This document shows positions 29,006 to 39,915 of a stretch of DNA of 63,080 nt, piece by piece. A program made the translations under genes and the position numbers. A model generated the notes under the pieces. It was not told where the DNA came from. It made no database searches and saw nothing but the letters and a program-made list of their open reading frames with translations. Source of the DNA: Bacteroidota bacterium (GTDB lineage: Bacteria > Bacteroidota > Bacteroidia > Palsa-965); assembly GCA_021299855.1 (NCBI GenBank), contig JAJTEY010000005.1, forward strand, positions 1-63,080, read 5' to 3'. Every line of letters begins with the position of its first letter. The stretch's first letter is position 1.

Positions 29006-30088
29006 TCAATTTCTAACAAATCGGGACGTCGCTAATATTTGATTGTTTCGGATTAACTGGAGGAAATAAACGCCACCTGCTAATTGACTGCAATCGATTG
29101 CAACAATGTTATTCGACAGATTTGAATTATTCTGCTGTAATAACACTCGTCCTGTAACATCAACAACACGAACTACAGTTTCAGAGCCGGAAGGAATGTT
29201 TGCTGAGACAAACAACGTGTTTGAAGTAGGATTAGGGAAAACTGTAAGCGATGCATTGCTGCGCTGAGGATCAAGGATACCAACTTGAAAAACATTATCA
29301 CGCATGGAATCGCGGTACGTAACGGAATTAACAATTTCCGTATTTCCCGTTACAGTTGCATCAACTTGCAAATAAGGAACACCGCCGCCATTCACCAGCC
29401 ATTTATATTCTACTGTTGTAGGCCGATTGAAAATAAATGAGTTGTTTCCCGTTGAATCTAACGATATTGAATCGCGCGCTTCAACAACAGAACGTACACG
29501 CAAACTTTGAAAAGTCCCGAATGGTGTTATTAGTGTTCCCCAGCCGTCAACCGTGTTTACACGTGTTCTCCATTCCTTCAAATAAAAAGTTCCCGGTATT
29601 CCGAACGAGAATTCAGAATTTGAAGTGTCAATGTCATTGTTATTGAGCGGAAAATCATACACATGATCTGATGCGGAATATAATATCGGGACAGAGAAAT
29701 TGCCTAATGGTGCATATTCAAATGAACTTCCCACCTGACGATAACTGGATGAACTGTTTTTAAAATAATCGGTGAAATTGCTGGGGATTACACCCAAAAA
29801 CGGAATACTATCCGGAGTTGGATTCAACAATCCGTAAGTTGCCAAAAAATTAAACGGTATCGCTGTAGGTGCGTTGAACTTATATAACTCCTGAGCAACG
29901 GGGGTTAATGCCGAGAAATCCCACAGGTAATTTGTTCCGGACAACGTGTGATCGACGTTAGCGGTTCCCTGTGCGATACTGACACGCAATGTGTCACCAA
30001 CGGAAGGCATATCAGATGATGTAATTGTAATTTGTGCGTGGGTTCCAAGAAAGATAACCAGCGCTACAACAGTGCAAAGATGACGCAT
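29006..30088 (-). CDS. T9SS type A sorting domain-containing secreted protein
   Basis: Signal peptide 'MRHLCTVVALVIFLGTHAQ'; C-terminal 'LTVFPNPTSNTLFVSANIPSGSETVVRVVDVTGRVLLQQ...LAGGVYFLQLIRNNQILATSRFVRN'. Confidence 0.9.
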   Translation of the reverse strand: MRHLCTVVALVIFLGTHAQITITSSDMPSVGDTLRVSIAQGTANVDHTLSGTNYLWDFSALTPVAQELYKFNAPTAIPFNFLATYGLLNPTPDSIPFLGVIPSNFTDYFKNSSSSYRQVGSSFEYAPLGNFSVPILYSASDHVYDFPLNNNDIDTSNSEFSFGIPGTFYLKEWRTRVNTVDGWGTLITPFGTFQSLRVRSVVEARDSISLDSTGNNSFIFNRPTTVEYKWLVNGGGVPYLQVDATVTGNTEIVNSVTYRDSMRDNVFQVGILDPQRSNASLTVFPNPTSNTLFVSANIPSGSETVVRVVDVTGRVLLQQNNSNLSNNIVAIDCSQLAGGVYFLQLIRNNQILATSRFVRN

Positions 30089-30140
30089 AGAGGTTGGAAT
30101 ATATGGTAAAGGTACCATTTGTGCTTAAAATCAACGTTCT

Positions 30141-30192
30141 CAACTGATCTTTTTTCTTGTATCGACACAATAAACAGTGAAAAAATCAGTTG
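30141..30192. repeat. Imperfect inverted repeat in a divergent intergenic region
   Basis: CAACTGATCTTTTTTC (30141-30156) versus GAAAAAATCAGTTG (30179-30192), 22-nt spacer. Confidence 0.5.
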
Positions 30193-30228
30193 CCCTTTAC
30201 ACAAATTGAGAATTCGTAACTTTACCCG

Positions 30229-30882
30229 ATGCGCAAGTCAATGGTGATCGCTTTTCTACTATGCATGGCCGTTTTAGGGGCTGATGTTGCCTTTGCGCAA
30301 ACAAGTCCCAAAGCAGACATCAGTCGAAAAATCATTCAATTCTCGGGGTTATTGCTGGATGCTGACAGCCTTTATCCTATTCCGTATGCAGCTGTGGTTA
30401 TTCGAAATACAACACGCGGAGAATACAGCAGCGCAACGGGGTTCTACTCGCTCGTCGTTCAGGAAAAAGACACGGTTGATTTTTATGCATTAGGTTACAA
30501 ACGCGGATCTTTTGTTGTTCCGGATACGTTCACAACTTCTACATTTAATCATGTTCAAGCGCTTCAGTTAGATACAATTTTACTTCGTGAAATGGTCGTT
30601 TATCCGTGGCCTTCTCGTGAAAAATTCAAAACAGAATTCTTAAGCATGGAAGTGCCTTCCGACGATCTGGACCGAGCAAGAAAGAATTTAGCACGAGCAG
30701 AAATGATTCAGGCTATACAGCAAGTTTCAATGGATGGCGGAATGGCGTATCGCGCTAAAATGGATCAGCAGGTGCAACGTAATTATTATGCAGGACAATA
30801 TGTCCCCAATAATTTGATGAATCCACTGGCGTGGTCGAAGTTTATTCAAGCCGTTCAAAACGGTGAATTCCGCAACAGATAA
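30229..30882 (+). CDS. Carboxypeptidase-like regulatory domain protein
   Basis: Signal peptide; 'FSGLLLDADSLYPIPYAAVVIRNTTRGEYSSATGFYSLVVQEKDTVDFYALGYKRGSFVVP' (CarboxypepD_reg-like). Confidence 0.8.
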   Translation: MRKSMVIAFLLCMAVLGADVAFAQTSPKADISRKIIQFSGLLLDADSLYPIPYAAVVIRNTTRGEYSSATGFYSLVVQEKDTVDFYALGYKRGSFVVPDTFTTSTFNHVQALQLDTILLREMVVYPWPSREKFKTEFLSMEVPSDDLDRARKNLARAEMIQAIQQVSMDGGMAYRAKMDQQVQRNYYAGQYVPNNLMNPLAWSKFIQAVQNGEFRNR

Positions 30883-30901
30883 CAGTTAAAGAAATTCCGA
30901 A

Positions 30902-33400
30902 GTGCGCAATATTTCAGCGGGTGCTATTGTATTTTTTATTTTGTTGGCGCAACTGTGTTTCGGGCAAAGTGGTTTCGTTACCGGTACTGTTACCGATTCA
31001 TTAGGAAAACCCTTAGAAGGGGCGCTAGTGGCGTACAGCGGAAGCACATCAGCGGTGTATACAGGCCCAAAAGGAGAATTCACGTTGTCTATTCCTTCCG
31101 GCACCAGCGTCATTATTATTGTTCGTGCTACCGGGTATGAAGAATATCGAAGAAAGGTTTTAGTTCCTAACGGAGAGACGACTCAGATTCGTGTGAGTAT
31201 GACTTCCCGCACATTCATTGGTGCAGAAAAAGTGATTACTGCAGAAGGAACAAAACCATCACCCGGTGTTACGATGAACCCAAGAATATTTGACCGCTTA
31301 CCTTCTCCAACGGGTGATATTTCCGCGTATTTGCGGTTTGCAGGTGCTACTTCCAACAATGAGATGAGTACGCAGTATTCTGTTCGTGGCGGGAACTTCG
31401 ACGAGAACCTGGTTTATGTTAACGACATCGAAGTGTATCGTCCCTTGCTAACCAGAGCCGGCCAGCAGGAAGGATTAAGTTTCGTGAACACGGACATGAC
31501 GGAGAATATATTTTTCTCCGCCGGTGGATTCGAAGCGCGATACGGGGATAAGATGGCATCCGTACTTGACATTCGTTACAAGCAACCACAACGGTTTGCC
31601 GGAACATTCACCGCCAGTTTATTGGGGGTAAACCTAACATTAGAAGGCACCAGCGAAGACTTACGATTTACCTGGTTATTCGGTGCGCGTCAAAAATCGA
31701 ATCGCTATTTGTTGAATTCCTTAGACACACGTGGCGATTACTTCGCCAATTTCACGGATGCGCAAACATTACTTACGTTCCACTTTAACGAACACTGGAA
31801 CATTGAATACCTCGGTAATTATGCAGTCAATCGTTATACACTGGAACCGGCTACTCGTGAAACCGATTTTGGTACGCTGAATAATGCATTGCGCTTTACG
31901 GTGTATTTCGACGGTAAAATGAATAATCGCTTTCAGACTTTTTTTAACGCTGTTGCGCTCAATCATTCCGATCATAAACACTGGCGCAATAAGTTCATCG
32001 TCTCATCTTTCAACACCTACGAAACAGAATCCTTCGATATTCAAGGGCAATATTTTATTGATCAATTGGAAGCAGATTTCGGCAAACCAACATTTGGTCA
32101 GGTAGCGTTTAATCGTGGCGTTGGAACGTTTTTGGGACATACCCGAAATTACCTTGACGCCTGGGTAAATAATGCGGAATACAAATCGTGGTATACCAAT
32201 GACGTTCACCAGGTTGCTTTTGGTATTCGTTATCAGCACGAATATATCCGCGACCAGTTAAGTGAATGGAATTATGTGGATTCGGCAGGATATTCTATTC
32301 CTTATAATCCTACTACCAGTATCGATTTGCAAGATGTGGTGAAAGGACGCATGAGTAAAATGTCCAATCGCTTAATGGGCTACATTCAATACCGTTATGC
32401 GGATACGTTGCGGGATAGTTCATTATTTATGGTTACGGTGGGTTCGCGAATTCATTACTGGGATATGAACGGACAAACGATTGTAAGTCCGCGTGTGCAA
32501 TTTTCCTGGACGCCCAACTGGAAGGCCGACGTAACATTTAAAGCGGCGGGGGGTTGGTACAGTCAACCTGCGTTTTACCGAGAATTACGCGACTATGCAG
32601 GGCGTTTAAACACCAACATTCGTGCGCAAAAAGCCATTCATGCTTTGGTTGGTTCTGATCTGAATTTCAAACTATGGAATCGTCCGTTCCGTTTTATTTC
32701 CGAAGTGTATTATAAGTACTTTGATGATTTGATTCCGTATGAAGTGAATGATGTTCGTATTCGTTACTACGGAGATAATATGGCGTACGGTTATGCGTAC
32801 GGACTCGATTTGAAAATGAACGGAGAATTTGTGAAAGGCACAGAAAGTTGGGTAAATCTGACATTGATGCGCACGCAGGAAAATTTGTACAACGACGCCT
32901 ATTACATTTACCTGAATTCTGACGGCGACACCATCGTTTCCGGATTTACGTTCAATAATACACCGGTAGATAGTATTCGTCAGGAACCCGGATTTATTCC
33001 GCGTCCAACCGATCAGTTAATGACTTTTGCACTGTATTTCCAGGATTATTTGCCTATGGCTCCGTCATTCAAAATGAATCTGGGCTTAATTCTTGGCACC
33101 GGTTTACCGTTCGGACCACCTACTCACGAACGTTGGAAACAAGTATTCCGGATGCCACCTTATCGTCGCGTAGATATCGGTTTTTCGTATGAGATTATCA
33201 GCCCGACAAAACCTTTACCGCAAAGCAGTCCGTTCAAAGTATTTAAAGCATTGTGGCTTGGAGCTGAAGTGTACAATCTTTTACAAGTGCAGAATACAAT
33301 TTCCTATTTCTGGGTAAAAGATGTGACGGGACGATCGTACGGCGTTCCCAATTATCTCACAAACCGACAGTTGAGCGTTCGATTAATTGCCAATTTCTAA
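30902..33400 (+). CDS. TonB-dependent receptor with N-terminal carboxypeptidase-like domain
   Basis: GTG start; 'VTGTVTDSLGKPLEGALVAYSGSTSAVYTGPKGEFTLSIPSG'; plug 'STQYSVRGGNFDENLVYVNDIEVYRP'; C-terminal aromatic residue '...RLIANF'. Confidence 0.92.
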   Translation: MRNISAGAIVFFILLAQLCFGQSGFVTGTVTDSLGKPLEGALVAYSGSTSAVYTGPKGEFTLSIPSGTSVIIIVRATGYEEYRRKVLVPNGETTQIRVSMTSRTFIGAEKVITAEGTKPSPGVTMNPRIFDRLPSPTGDISAYLRFAGATSNNEMSTQYSVRGGNFDENLVYVNDIEVYRPLLTRAGQQEGLSFVNTDMTENIFFSAGGFEARYGDKMASVLDIRYKQPQRFAGTFTASLLGVNLTLEGTSEDLRFTWLFGARQKSNRYLLNSLDTRGDYFANFTDAQTLLTFHFNEHWNIEYLGNYAVNRYTLEPATRETDFGTLNNALRFTVYFDGKMNNRFQTFFNAVALNHSDHKHWRNKFIVSSFNTYETESFDIQGQYFIDQLEADFGKPTFGQVAFNRGVGTFLGHTRNYLDAWVNNAEYKSWYTNDVHQVAFGIRYQHEYIRDQLSEWNYVDSAGYSIPYNPTTSIDLQDVVKGRMSKMSNRLMGYIQYRYADTLRDSSLFMVTVGSRIHYWDMNGQTIVSPRVQFSWTPNWKADVTFKAAGGWYSQPAFYRELRDYAGRLNTNIRAQKAIHALVGSDLNFKLWNRPFRFISEVYYKYFDDLIPYEVNDVRIRYYGDNMAYGYAYGLDLKMNGEFVKGTESWVNLTLMRTQENLYNDAYYIYLNSDGDTIVSGFTFNNTPVDSIRQEPGFIPRPTDQLMTFALYFQDYLPMAPSFKMNLGLILGTGLPFGPPTHERWKQVFRMPPYRRVDIGFSYEIISPTKPLPQSSPFKVFKALWLGAEVYNLLQVQNTISYFWVKDVTGRSYGVPNYLTNRQLSVRLIANF

Positions 33401-33503
33401 AGTGTTTTTCCGCCAATTATTGCGGGAATTATACCTCTTATCAAGCGGTAACATCTGCAAGGATAAAAAACAGTAAATTCGTTCCTTGTTATTCCAATTT
33501 GAA

Positions 33504-34541
33504 ATGAGACTATTCGTCATACTATTATCCGGATTACTGTTGTGGAATTCCTGCAGCACAGAAGTTGACTTGCTTGATGATTATCGCGAAACAACAATTG
33601 TGTATTGTTTGCTGGATCAAACGTTACCTAAACAATACGTGCGCATTCAGAAGGCATTTTTAGGTCCTGATAATGCTTTGGTAATGGCACAAGAGTTTGA
33701 TTCTATCAATTACATCAACCAGTTGGATGTAAAAATTGAAGCATTCAACAGTGCCGGCGCGTTAGTAAACACGTTTGTTTTACAACCCGACACGTTTACG
33801 AATAAAGAACCCGGAACATTTGCTGCTCCGAATCAGGTTATTTATAGTTTCGATTCTCCTTCCGGAACTTTGAACACCACGCATACTTACAAATTAACAG
33901 TTACAAATACGCAAACCGGTAATGTGGTAACTGCAGAAACTAATCTGGTGGAAGCATTTAATGTAACTTCTCCTTCTGCTACCGCAACGGTGGTGAATAT
34001 GTCTCCGTCAACAGTAGCTCCGAGTTTTGATGTAAAATGGAGTGCTGCACCTTCTGCTCGATTATATCAAGCCGGATTAAGAGTTTCCTATTGGGAATAT
34101 CGTGTTAACGGCGACACTGTTTTAAATTACACGCCGGAATGGGCCCTAGGAACCACTGAAACGAACAATACCTCTGCTAATTCTCCTCAAGGTATTAAGT
34201 TCGATAAACTCAGCTTCTATCGTTTCCTGGGTCAAAATATTCCGGTTGACAACAATGTTATCTCACGCAAATTCAGAAGTGTTGATTTTTACGTGTATGC
34301 AGGTGATGATGTGCTGAAAACATACATCGAACTGAATGGCCCGAATACTTCATTAGCTCAGGATCGTCCAATGTACACCAATATCAACAATGGTCTTGGA
34401 ATATTTTCATCACGCACCGTGGCAAGCCGCCTGAATCTCGGTTTGGTAAACAACTCAATCGATGATTATCTGGCTGTTGGAGAATTCACTTGCCAGCTCT
34501 TATTCCAAAAAACCGACGGTACAACACCGGGTTGTCAATAA
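33504..34541 (+). CDS. Lipoprotein paired with the TonB receptor (DUF4249-like, tentative)
   Basis: ATG at 33504 preferred over the TTG at 33486; lipobox 'LLWNSC'; immediately downstream of the TonB-dependent receptor. Confidence 0.6.
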   Translation: MRLFVILLSGLLLWNSCSTEVDLLDDYRETTIVYCLLDQTLPKQYVRIQKAFLGPDNALVMAQEFDSINYINQLDVKIEAFNSAGALVNTFVLQPDTFTNKEPGTFAAPNQVIYSFDSPSGTLNTTHTYKLTVTNTQTGNVVTAETNLVEAFNVTSPSATATVVNMSPSTVAPSFDVKWSAAPSARLYQAGLRVSYWEYRVNGDTVLNYTPEWALGTTETNNTSANSPQGIKFDKLSFYRFLGQNIPVDNNVISRKFRSVDFYVYAGDDVLKTYIELNGPNTSLAQDRPMYTNINNGLGIFSSRTVASRLNLGLVNNSIDDYLAVGEFTCQLLFQKTDGTTPGCQ

Positions 34542-34566
34542 GCACAGAACTTCGTAGTACAAGCAA

Positions 34567-34587
34567 ACGACATGGCTTCCATGTCGT
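34567..34587. repeat. Perfect 9-bp inverted repeat upstream of dnaK
   Basis: ACGACATGG-CTT-CCATGTCGT; no T-tract follows on either strand. Confidence 0.7.
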
Positions 34588-34676
34588 CAGGAAAATAGCG
34601 GCATTTTGGGGGTGGCACATGAGTTGATCTAAAGAGATTGTTATTAAAAACTGAATCACATTTATATCATTTAATT

Positions 34677-36569
34677 ATGGGAAAGATAATTGGTATCGAC
34701 CTGGGCACAACGAACTCCTGTGTAGCAGTAATGGAAGGCAATGAGCCGGTAGTTATTCCGAACAGCGAAGGACGTCGCACTACCCCGTCGATCGTAGCAT
34801 TTGTTGAAAACGGAGAGCGTAAGGTCGGAGATCCTGCAAAGCGTCAGGCGATTACCAACCCGCGAAAAACGATTTTCTCTATCAAGCGTTTTATGGGTCA
34901 TTTATTCGACGAAGTAACCATGGAAACCGGGCGTGTACCGTATTCCGTTGTGAAAGGCGATAACAACACACCTCGTGTTGCAATTGATGACCGCAAATAC
35001 ACACCACAGGAAATTTCAGCGATTATTCTTCAGAAAATGAAGAAGACTGCAGAAGATTACCTGGGAACTGAGGTGACAGAAGCCGTAATCACTGTACCTG
35101 CATACTTTAACGATGCGCAGCGTCAGGCAACCAAAGAAGCCGGTGAAATTGCGGGATTGAAGGTGCGTCGTATCATCAACGAACCGACAGCAGCTGCATT
35201 GGCATATGGACTGGATAAGAAAAGCCAGGACATGAAAATTGTGGTGTTCGACTGCGGTGGTGGTACGCATGACGTTTCTGTTCTTGAATTGGGCGATGGC
35301 GTATTCGAAGTAAAATCAACTGATGGTGATACACACTTAGGTGGTGATGACTTCGACCAGAAAATTATTGATTGGTTGGTGCAAGAGTTTAAAGACGAGA
35401 ATGGAGGACTTGATTTATCTAAAGATCCGATGGCGCTTCAACGTTTGAAAGAAGCGGCAGAAAAAGCGAAGATCGAGTTATCCAGCACCAACTCCACTGA
35501 AATTAATTTGCCGTACATCATGCCGGTAGATGGAATTCCGAAGCACTTGGTACGTTCATTAACTCGCGCGAAGTTTGAGCAGTTGGTAGACGATTTAGTA
35601 CGTCGTACGATTGAGCCATGCCGTTCTGCTTTGAAGAATGCGGGTTACAGCGTGAATGATATTGACGAAGTAATTTTGGTGGGTGGTTCAACACGTATCC
35701 CTGCCGTACAAGCTGCAGTGCAGAATTTCTTTGGTAAAGCGCCATCAAAAGGTGTAAATCCTGATGAAGTGGTTGCAGTAGGTGCAGCGATTCAGGGTGG
35801 TGTGTTAACCGGAGAAGTAAAAGATGTATTGTTACTCGACGTTACACCTCTTTCATTAGGTATCGAAACCTATGGAGGCGTATTGACCAAATTGATTGAA
35901 GCCAATACAACAATTCCAACTAAAAAATCGGAAACATTCTCTACCGCATCAGACAATCAGCCTTCTGTTGAGATTCACATTCTTCAGGGCGAGCGTCCAA
36001 TGGCGAAAGATAATCGTACTATCGGTCGTTTCATCTTAGATGGTATTCCTGCTGCACCGCGCGGTGTTCCTCAAATTGAAGTGTCTTTTGATATTGATGC
36101 GAACGGCATTTTGAACGTATCTGCAAAAGATAAAAACACCGGAAAATCTCAGAACATTCGCATCGAAGCCAGCAGTGGTTTGTCGAAAGATGAGATTGAT
36201 CGCATGAAAAAAGAAGCAGAAGTTAACGCAGAAGCGGATAAGAAAGCGAAAGAAGAAATTGAGAAGTTGAATCAGGCTGATGCATTGGTGTTCCAGACCG
36301 AGAAGCAGTTGAGTGAGCACGGCGATAAGTTACCTGCTGATAAGAAAGCTGCGATTGAAGAAGTTGTGAAGGAATTGAAAGAAGCACATGCTTCCAAGAA
36401 TATTCCTGCGGTTGAATCGGGTCTTGCGAAGTTGCAGACTGTTGTGCAGGGCATGTACGAGGCTATGCAGCAACAAGGCGGCGGCAATGCAGGCGGTGGC
36501 GAGCAACCGAAAAGCGGAGACAGCGAAGTAACCGATGTGGATTTTGAAGAAGTGAAGGACGCGAAATAA
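34677..36569 (+). CDS. dnaK: Molecular chaperone DnaK (Hsp70)
   Basis: ATG at 34677; '[42 protein letters not shown]', '[16 protein letters not shown]', '[13 protein letters not shown]'. Confidence 0.99.
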   Translation: MGKIIGIDLGTTNSCVAVMEGNEPVVIPNSEGRRTTPSIVAFVENGERKVGDPAKRQAITNPRKTIFSIKRFMGHLFDEVTMETGRVPYSVVKGDNNTPRVAIDDRKYTPQEISAIILQKMKKTAEDYLGTEVTEAVITVPAYFNDAQRQATKEAGEIAGLKVRRIINEPTAAALAYGLDKKSQDMKIVVFDCGGGTHDVSVLELGDGVFEVKSTDGDTHLGGDDFDQKIIDWLVQEFKDENGGLDLSKDPMALQRLKEAAEKAKIELSSTNSTEINLPYIMPVDGIPKHLVRSLTRAKFEQLVDDLVRRTIEPCRSALKNAGYSVNDIDEVILVGGSTRIPAVQAAVQNFFGKAPSKGVNPDEVVAVGAAIQGGVLTGEVKDVLLLDVTPLSLGIETYGGVLTKLIEANTTIPTKKSETFSTASDNQPSVEIHILQGERPMAKDNRTIGRFILDGIPAAPRGVPQIEVSFDIDANGILNVSAKDKNTGKSQNIRIEASSGLSKDEIDRMKKEAEVNAEADKKAKEEIEKLNQADALVFQTEKQLSEHGDKLPADKKAAIEEVVKELKEAHASKNIPAVESGLAKLQTVVQGMYEAMQQQGGGNAGGGEQPKSGDSEVTDVDFEEVKDAK

Positions 36570-36596
36570 ACGCGTTGTTAATAAGATTGCATAAAG

Positions 36597-36628
36597 AACG
36601 GGATGGTTGAACTGTCCCGTTTTTTTTT
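36597..36628 (+). terminator. Intrinsic terminator downstream of dnaK
   Basis: ACGGGA...TCCCGT hairpin followed by a T9 run (36620-36628). Confidence 0.8.
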
Positions 36629-36716
36629 GGAGTGAAGCGAGGTGAGACTCCTTATGGCGTAGTTAATGTTCACAGATTTCCATAATTCCACACATTGGAA
36701 ATCCATAAATAATATA

Positions 36717-38627
36717 TTAGTTCCCCACCACTACTCTATTGCTACCCAATACTTGACCATTAGCGTCCAGCACACGAACTATGTATAAGCCCCGATTCCA
36801 GTTGCTCACATCAATTTTGTGTTGCGTCGTTTGTGTTTGAGTGTTATAAACCATTCTTCCAGTAACGTCAAACACTTCTATAGTTTTGGCGTTACCAACA
36901 GGTAGTCCGCTGATGGTAAGTTCTGTTGCAGTAGGATTCGGATACCATTGCATTTGATCTGCATCACTCACTTCATCGTTTCCGGTAACATCGTACGTTC
37001 CTCCAAATACAGGACGCATCATCAGTGCACCATCAAAAATAGAAGTGTACCAAACACCTGAGGTGTTGTAATAAATCTTATCCGACTGATCGTTATTAAA
37101 ATCAAAACCGATGTATAAGCGATCTACCGCTAACTGTTGCCAACCAATATAAAATGTTCCGGACAACACAACAGTACCACTGTCAATCGTATATTCCACA
37201 AAACGATTCGGCGCATCATAACGATATTCCGGTGTGTATTTGTATTGCGTGTACAGCACTGTTCCCGGCTGATTCGCTGCAGAATTGTGAGCCCACACCG
37301 TTAATCGGAATTCACGCAAATCAATATTCGGTTGATCTATTACAGGCAAGAAATACATCATCACCGACTTCAACGTATCTGTAACATTTGGCGGCAAAGT
37401 GAACTTATACGCCATTAATGCTTGCGAGCCGTAAATACCATAACCCACTTCCGCTGTGCCGTCATCGTACGCGTAATAATTGTACAAATGCTGCTTGTAA
37501 ATCACAGTATCTACAGGCGCGCTGGCAGAAGTTCCCTTCTTGAGCATGTGATGTACATAATACGTTCCTGTGTCTTCCGGATTACTGAATCCCGGATAAC
37601 TGAACGGCGTAACGTTGGGATTTGCATGGGGAGCGTAAGGTGAATATCCTGAAGTATAAAACGGCTGCAAATTACCGTCAGCTCCTCCATTGTATGTGAA
37701 CAAAGGTGTAGCTGAAGTTGGTTCATACACTTCGTAGGTATAAGTCACGTTACGCGGAATATCATCGTTGTTGCGGATAAAAATATCCATATCACTAGCC
37801 ATCATGGAAGGCACATAATGACGCCCCGGAACCACATGAAAGTCTTTTAATAAAGACGGCATGTCGTAAACAAAATGTGGTTCTCCTTGCAACGTATCTG
37901 CAAAGGACCGTGTTTGTTTTAAAAACACTTCATCAATATGCCAGTGATCATTACTACCGCAAACTGATGCATAATTGCGAAAACGAAAACGAAATCCGTT
38001 CTGAAAATAAGAAGCACTGTCCAGTTTCAGCATTACCAGATGAAATCCGGTGTCGTTACCTTGAGGTGTATAACCTTCCATAAACCAAATGGTTTTCCAA
38101 ACTTCAGTTGAAAAGGAATTCCATGATGGAACATTATATTGTAATATCAATGAATCTGTTGGATTAGGCGCGTAACCCTTTCCGCCTGCCTGATACCAAA
38201 AACTCAAATACACGGAATCACCAATACTTAACGACTGCAAATTGATATGTCGTGATGTTAATTCATCCGCCGGAGAGCTCGTATTCGAGGGCGCTAAAGC
38301 GTTGTAAGGCATGCCCGTAAAATCGAGGCCATCGAATGTACACACACCAATATTCACGGGAGAAAGCGGCCATCCGCGATTGACATAAATTCCCGGATTC
38401 AAAGTCAGATTCCACCACGTTGTATCAGGACGATGATCGTCGTAAGAAAAATCATCACGAAATCCGGTTGAGGGCAAGTTAATGGTATCTCCCGAAAAAC
38501 TTCTGGAACGATTCGCAGCGGCATCAACCGTTTGAGCAGCGTTGTGCGTAACCGGAGCAGTATGTTCGGGCTGAGCGAAATAACTAATAGAACTAAAAAC
38601 TGCACATGCAGTGAATAAATGCTTCAT
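36717..38627 (-). CDS. T9SS type A sorting domain-containing secreted protein
   Basis: N-terminal signal; C-terminal 'MQWYPNPTATELTISGLPVGNAKTIEVFDVTGRMVYNTQTQTTQHKIDVSNWNRGLYIVRVLDANGQVLGSNRVVVGN'. Confidence 0.9.
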   Translation of the reverse strand: MKHLFTACAVFSSISYFAQPEHTAPVTHNAAQTVDAAANRSRSFSGDTINLPSTGFRDDFSYDDHRPDTTWWNLTLNPGIYVNRGWPLSPVNIGVCTFDGLDFTGMPYNALAPSNTSSPADELTSRHINLQSLSIGDSVYLSFWYQAGGKGYAPNPTDSLILQYNVPSWNSFSTEVWKTIWFMEGYTPQGNDTGFHLVMLKLDSASYFQNGFRFRFRNYASVCGSNDHWHIDEVFLKQTRSFADTLQGEPHFVYDMPSLLKDFHVVPGRHYVPSMMASDMDIFIRNNDDIPRNVTYTYEVYEPTSATPLFTYNGGADGNLQPFYTSGYSPYAPHANPNVTPFSYPGFSNPEDTGTYYVHHMLKKGTSASAPVDTVIYKQHLYNYYAYDDGTAEVGYGIYGSQALMAYKFTLPPNVTDTLKSVMMYFLPVIDQPNIDLREFRLTVWAHNSAANQPGTVLYTQYKYTPEYRYDAPNRFVEYTIDSGTVVLSGTFYIGWQQLAVDRLYIGFDFNNDQSDKIYYNTSGVWYTSIFDGALMMRPVFGGTYDVTGNDEVSDADQMQWYPNPTATELTISGLPVGNAKTIEVFDVTGRMVYNTQTQTTQHKIDVSNWNRGLYIVRVLDANGQVLGSNRVVVGN

Positions 38628-38629
38628 TA

Positions 38630-39418
38630 TTAATCCTCTGTTTTCAATTTCGATTTATCCGAAGTCACGAAAATATCGATGGTCGTTCCTTTGATGATTT
38701 TTTTATCCTTGCCCGGCACAGGATTTTGGTTGTACACAAATGCATTCAACGAATCCTTTACATCAGGATCTTGAATTAATAACCAATCCAATCCCATATC
38801 CAACAGTTTTCCACGAGCCTGTCGGAAAGTTAAACCATTTAAATTAGGAATAGGCATTCCCGAAATTCCGCCTTCACCATCAACACCAACCATCAACAAA
38901 ACGGTTTCACCTTTCATAATCGGAGTACCGGGCTCGATGCGTTTGCCTTTGTAACGTTGTTCGATAATCGCACCATGATGCGGATCTTCTACTTCTTTGA
39001 ATTCCGCTTTCAATCCGTAACTCTCGCAAACGGCTTTTGCCTGGCGTTGCGATAAATCTTCCAACTTGGGCATCGCAATAGAAGGCGGTGTGATCGCAGT
39101 AACATACAAATACACAGTTCGATTTTCTTTCACATGTGCTTTCGGTTCAGGGTCCTGACGAAATACAACTCCCTTTTGTTTCTGCGGATCCCAGATGGAA
39201 TCGATGATTTCGTATTTCACAGGTTTATCATCAACGAAACGATCCAGTTGAGAAATTTTCAAATCGATAAAATCAGGTACTTCTATAAAATCTCCGTGAT
39301 TGGTAAACGAACTCATCCAGGCAAATGTGGCCCAAATTAGTAAGGGCAATAAAACCAACGCAATAGCTGCATTTATCAGAAATCGTTTACCGGTAAGAAA
39401 CTGAAACAAATTTTTCAT
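38630..39418 (-). CDS. PASTA domain-containing protein
   Basis: N-terminal TM; repeated PASTA-like segments 'IPNLNGLTFRQARGKLLDMGLDWLLIQDPDVKDSLNAFVYNQNPVPGKDKKIIKGTTIDIFVT'. Confidence 0.9.
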   Translation of the reverse strand: MKNLFQFLTGKRFLINAAIALVLLPLLIWATFAWMSSFTNHGDFIEVPDFIDLKISQLDRFVDDKPVKYEIIDSIWDPQKQKGVVFRQDPEPKAHVKENRTVYLYVTAITPPSIAMPKLEDLSQRQAKAVCESYGLKAEFKEVEDPHHGAIIEQRYKGKRIEPGTPIMKGETVLLMVGVDGEGGISGMPIPNLNGLTFRQARGKLLDMGLDWLLIQDPDVKDSLNAFVYNQNPVPGKDKKIIKGTTIDIFVTSDKSKLKTED

Positions 39419-39424
39419 TTAACG

Positions 39425-39907
39425 TTATGCCGGTTGTTGTTGTAATTTTTTTCGTGCGAATGAAAAATTCAAAATCGCATCAATAAATTCGTACGGTTTG
39501 TATTCATTAATCGCCGCCTGATGGAAAATACATGTGGCAGGTGTCATTCCCGGAAGCGAATTCACTTCAACAAAAATAACCTCAATTCGATCAGGAGAAT
39601 AAATTCGCACAAATGCATCGATACGGGTATAACCCTGAATGTTTAACAGACGCGCAGCAGCACCCAAAGTTGCCTTCACCTGATCCGAAATTTGTTGTCG
39701 CTCATGAGGATTAACTGCATATCGAGCAGGAGTAATATTTTGTCCCTGACCCGCTAAAAATTTCTCTTCCAGCGATAATACTTCTCCTTCCGACAAGGCT
39801 TCCGAGGCTTCAAATACTTCATATTCCAATTGTCCTTGCGGTCCGTAATGTGTGACCATTCCACCGGTTATTTCCAGAAAATGCTTCGCATCACGTTTAC
39901 TGATCAA
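39425..39907 (-). pseudogene. C-terminal ATP-grasp part of the second D-Ala-D-Ala ligase copy, separated by a frameshift from 39916-42063
   Basis: 'IEVIFVEVNSLPGMTPATCIFHQAAINEYKPYEFIDAIL' is a Ddl C-terminus; ORF has only a TTG start; -1 frame relative to the upstream ORF. Confidence 0.85.
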
Positions 39908-39915
39908 CTCTTCAA

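Noticed and set aside
34600-34680. CIRCE (HrcA) element upstream of dnaK
   Set aside because: No TTAGCACTC-N9-GAGTGCTAA sequence found; the palindrome present is unrelated.
39425-39907. Independent small Ddl-like gene
   Set aside because: Only a TTG start is available, and the sequence continues the upstream ligase exactly in the -1 frame, so it is called a frameshifted part of the tandem Ddl.
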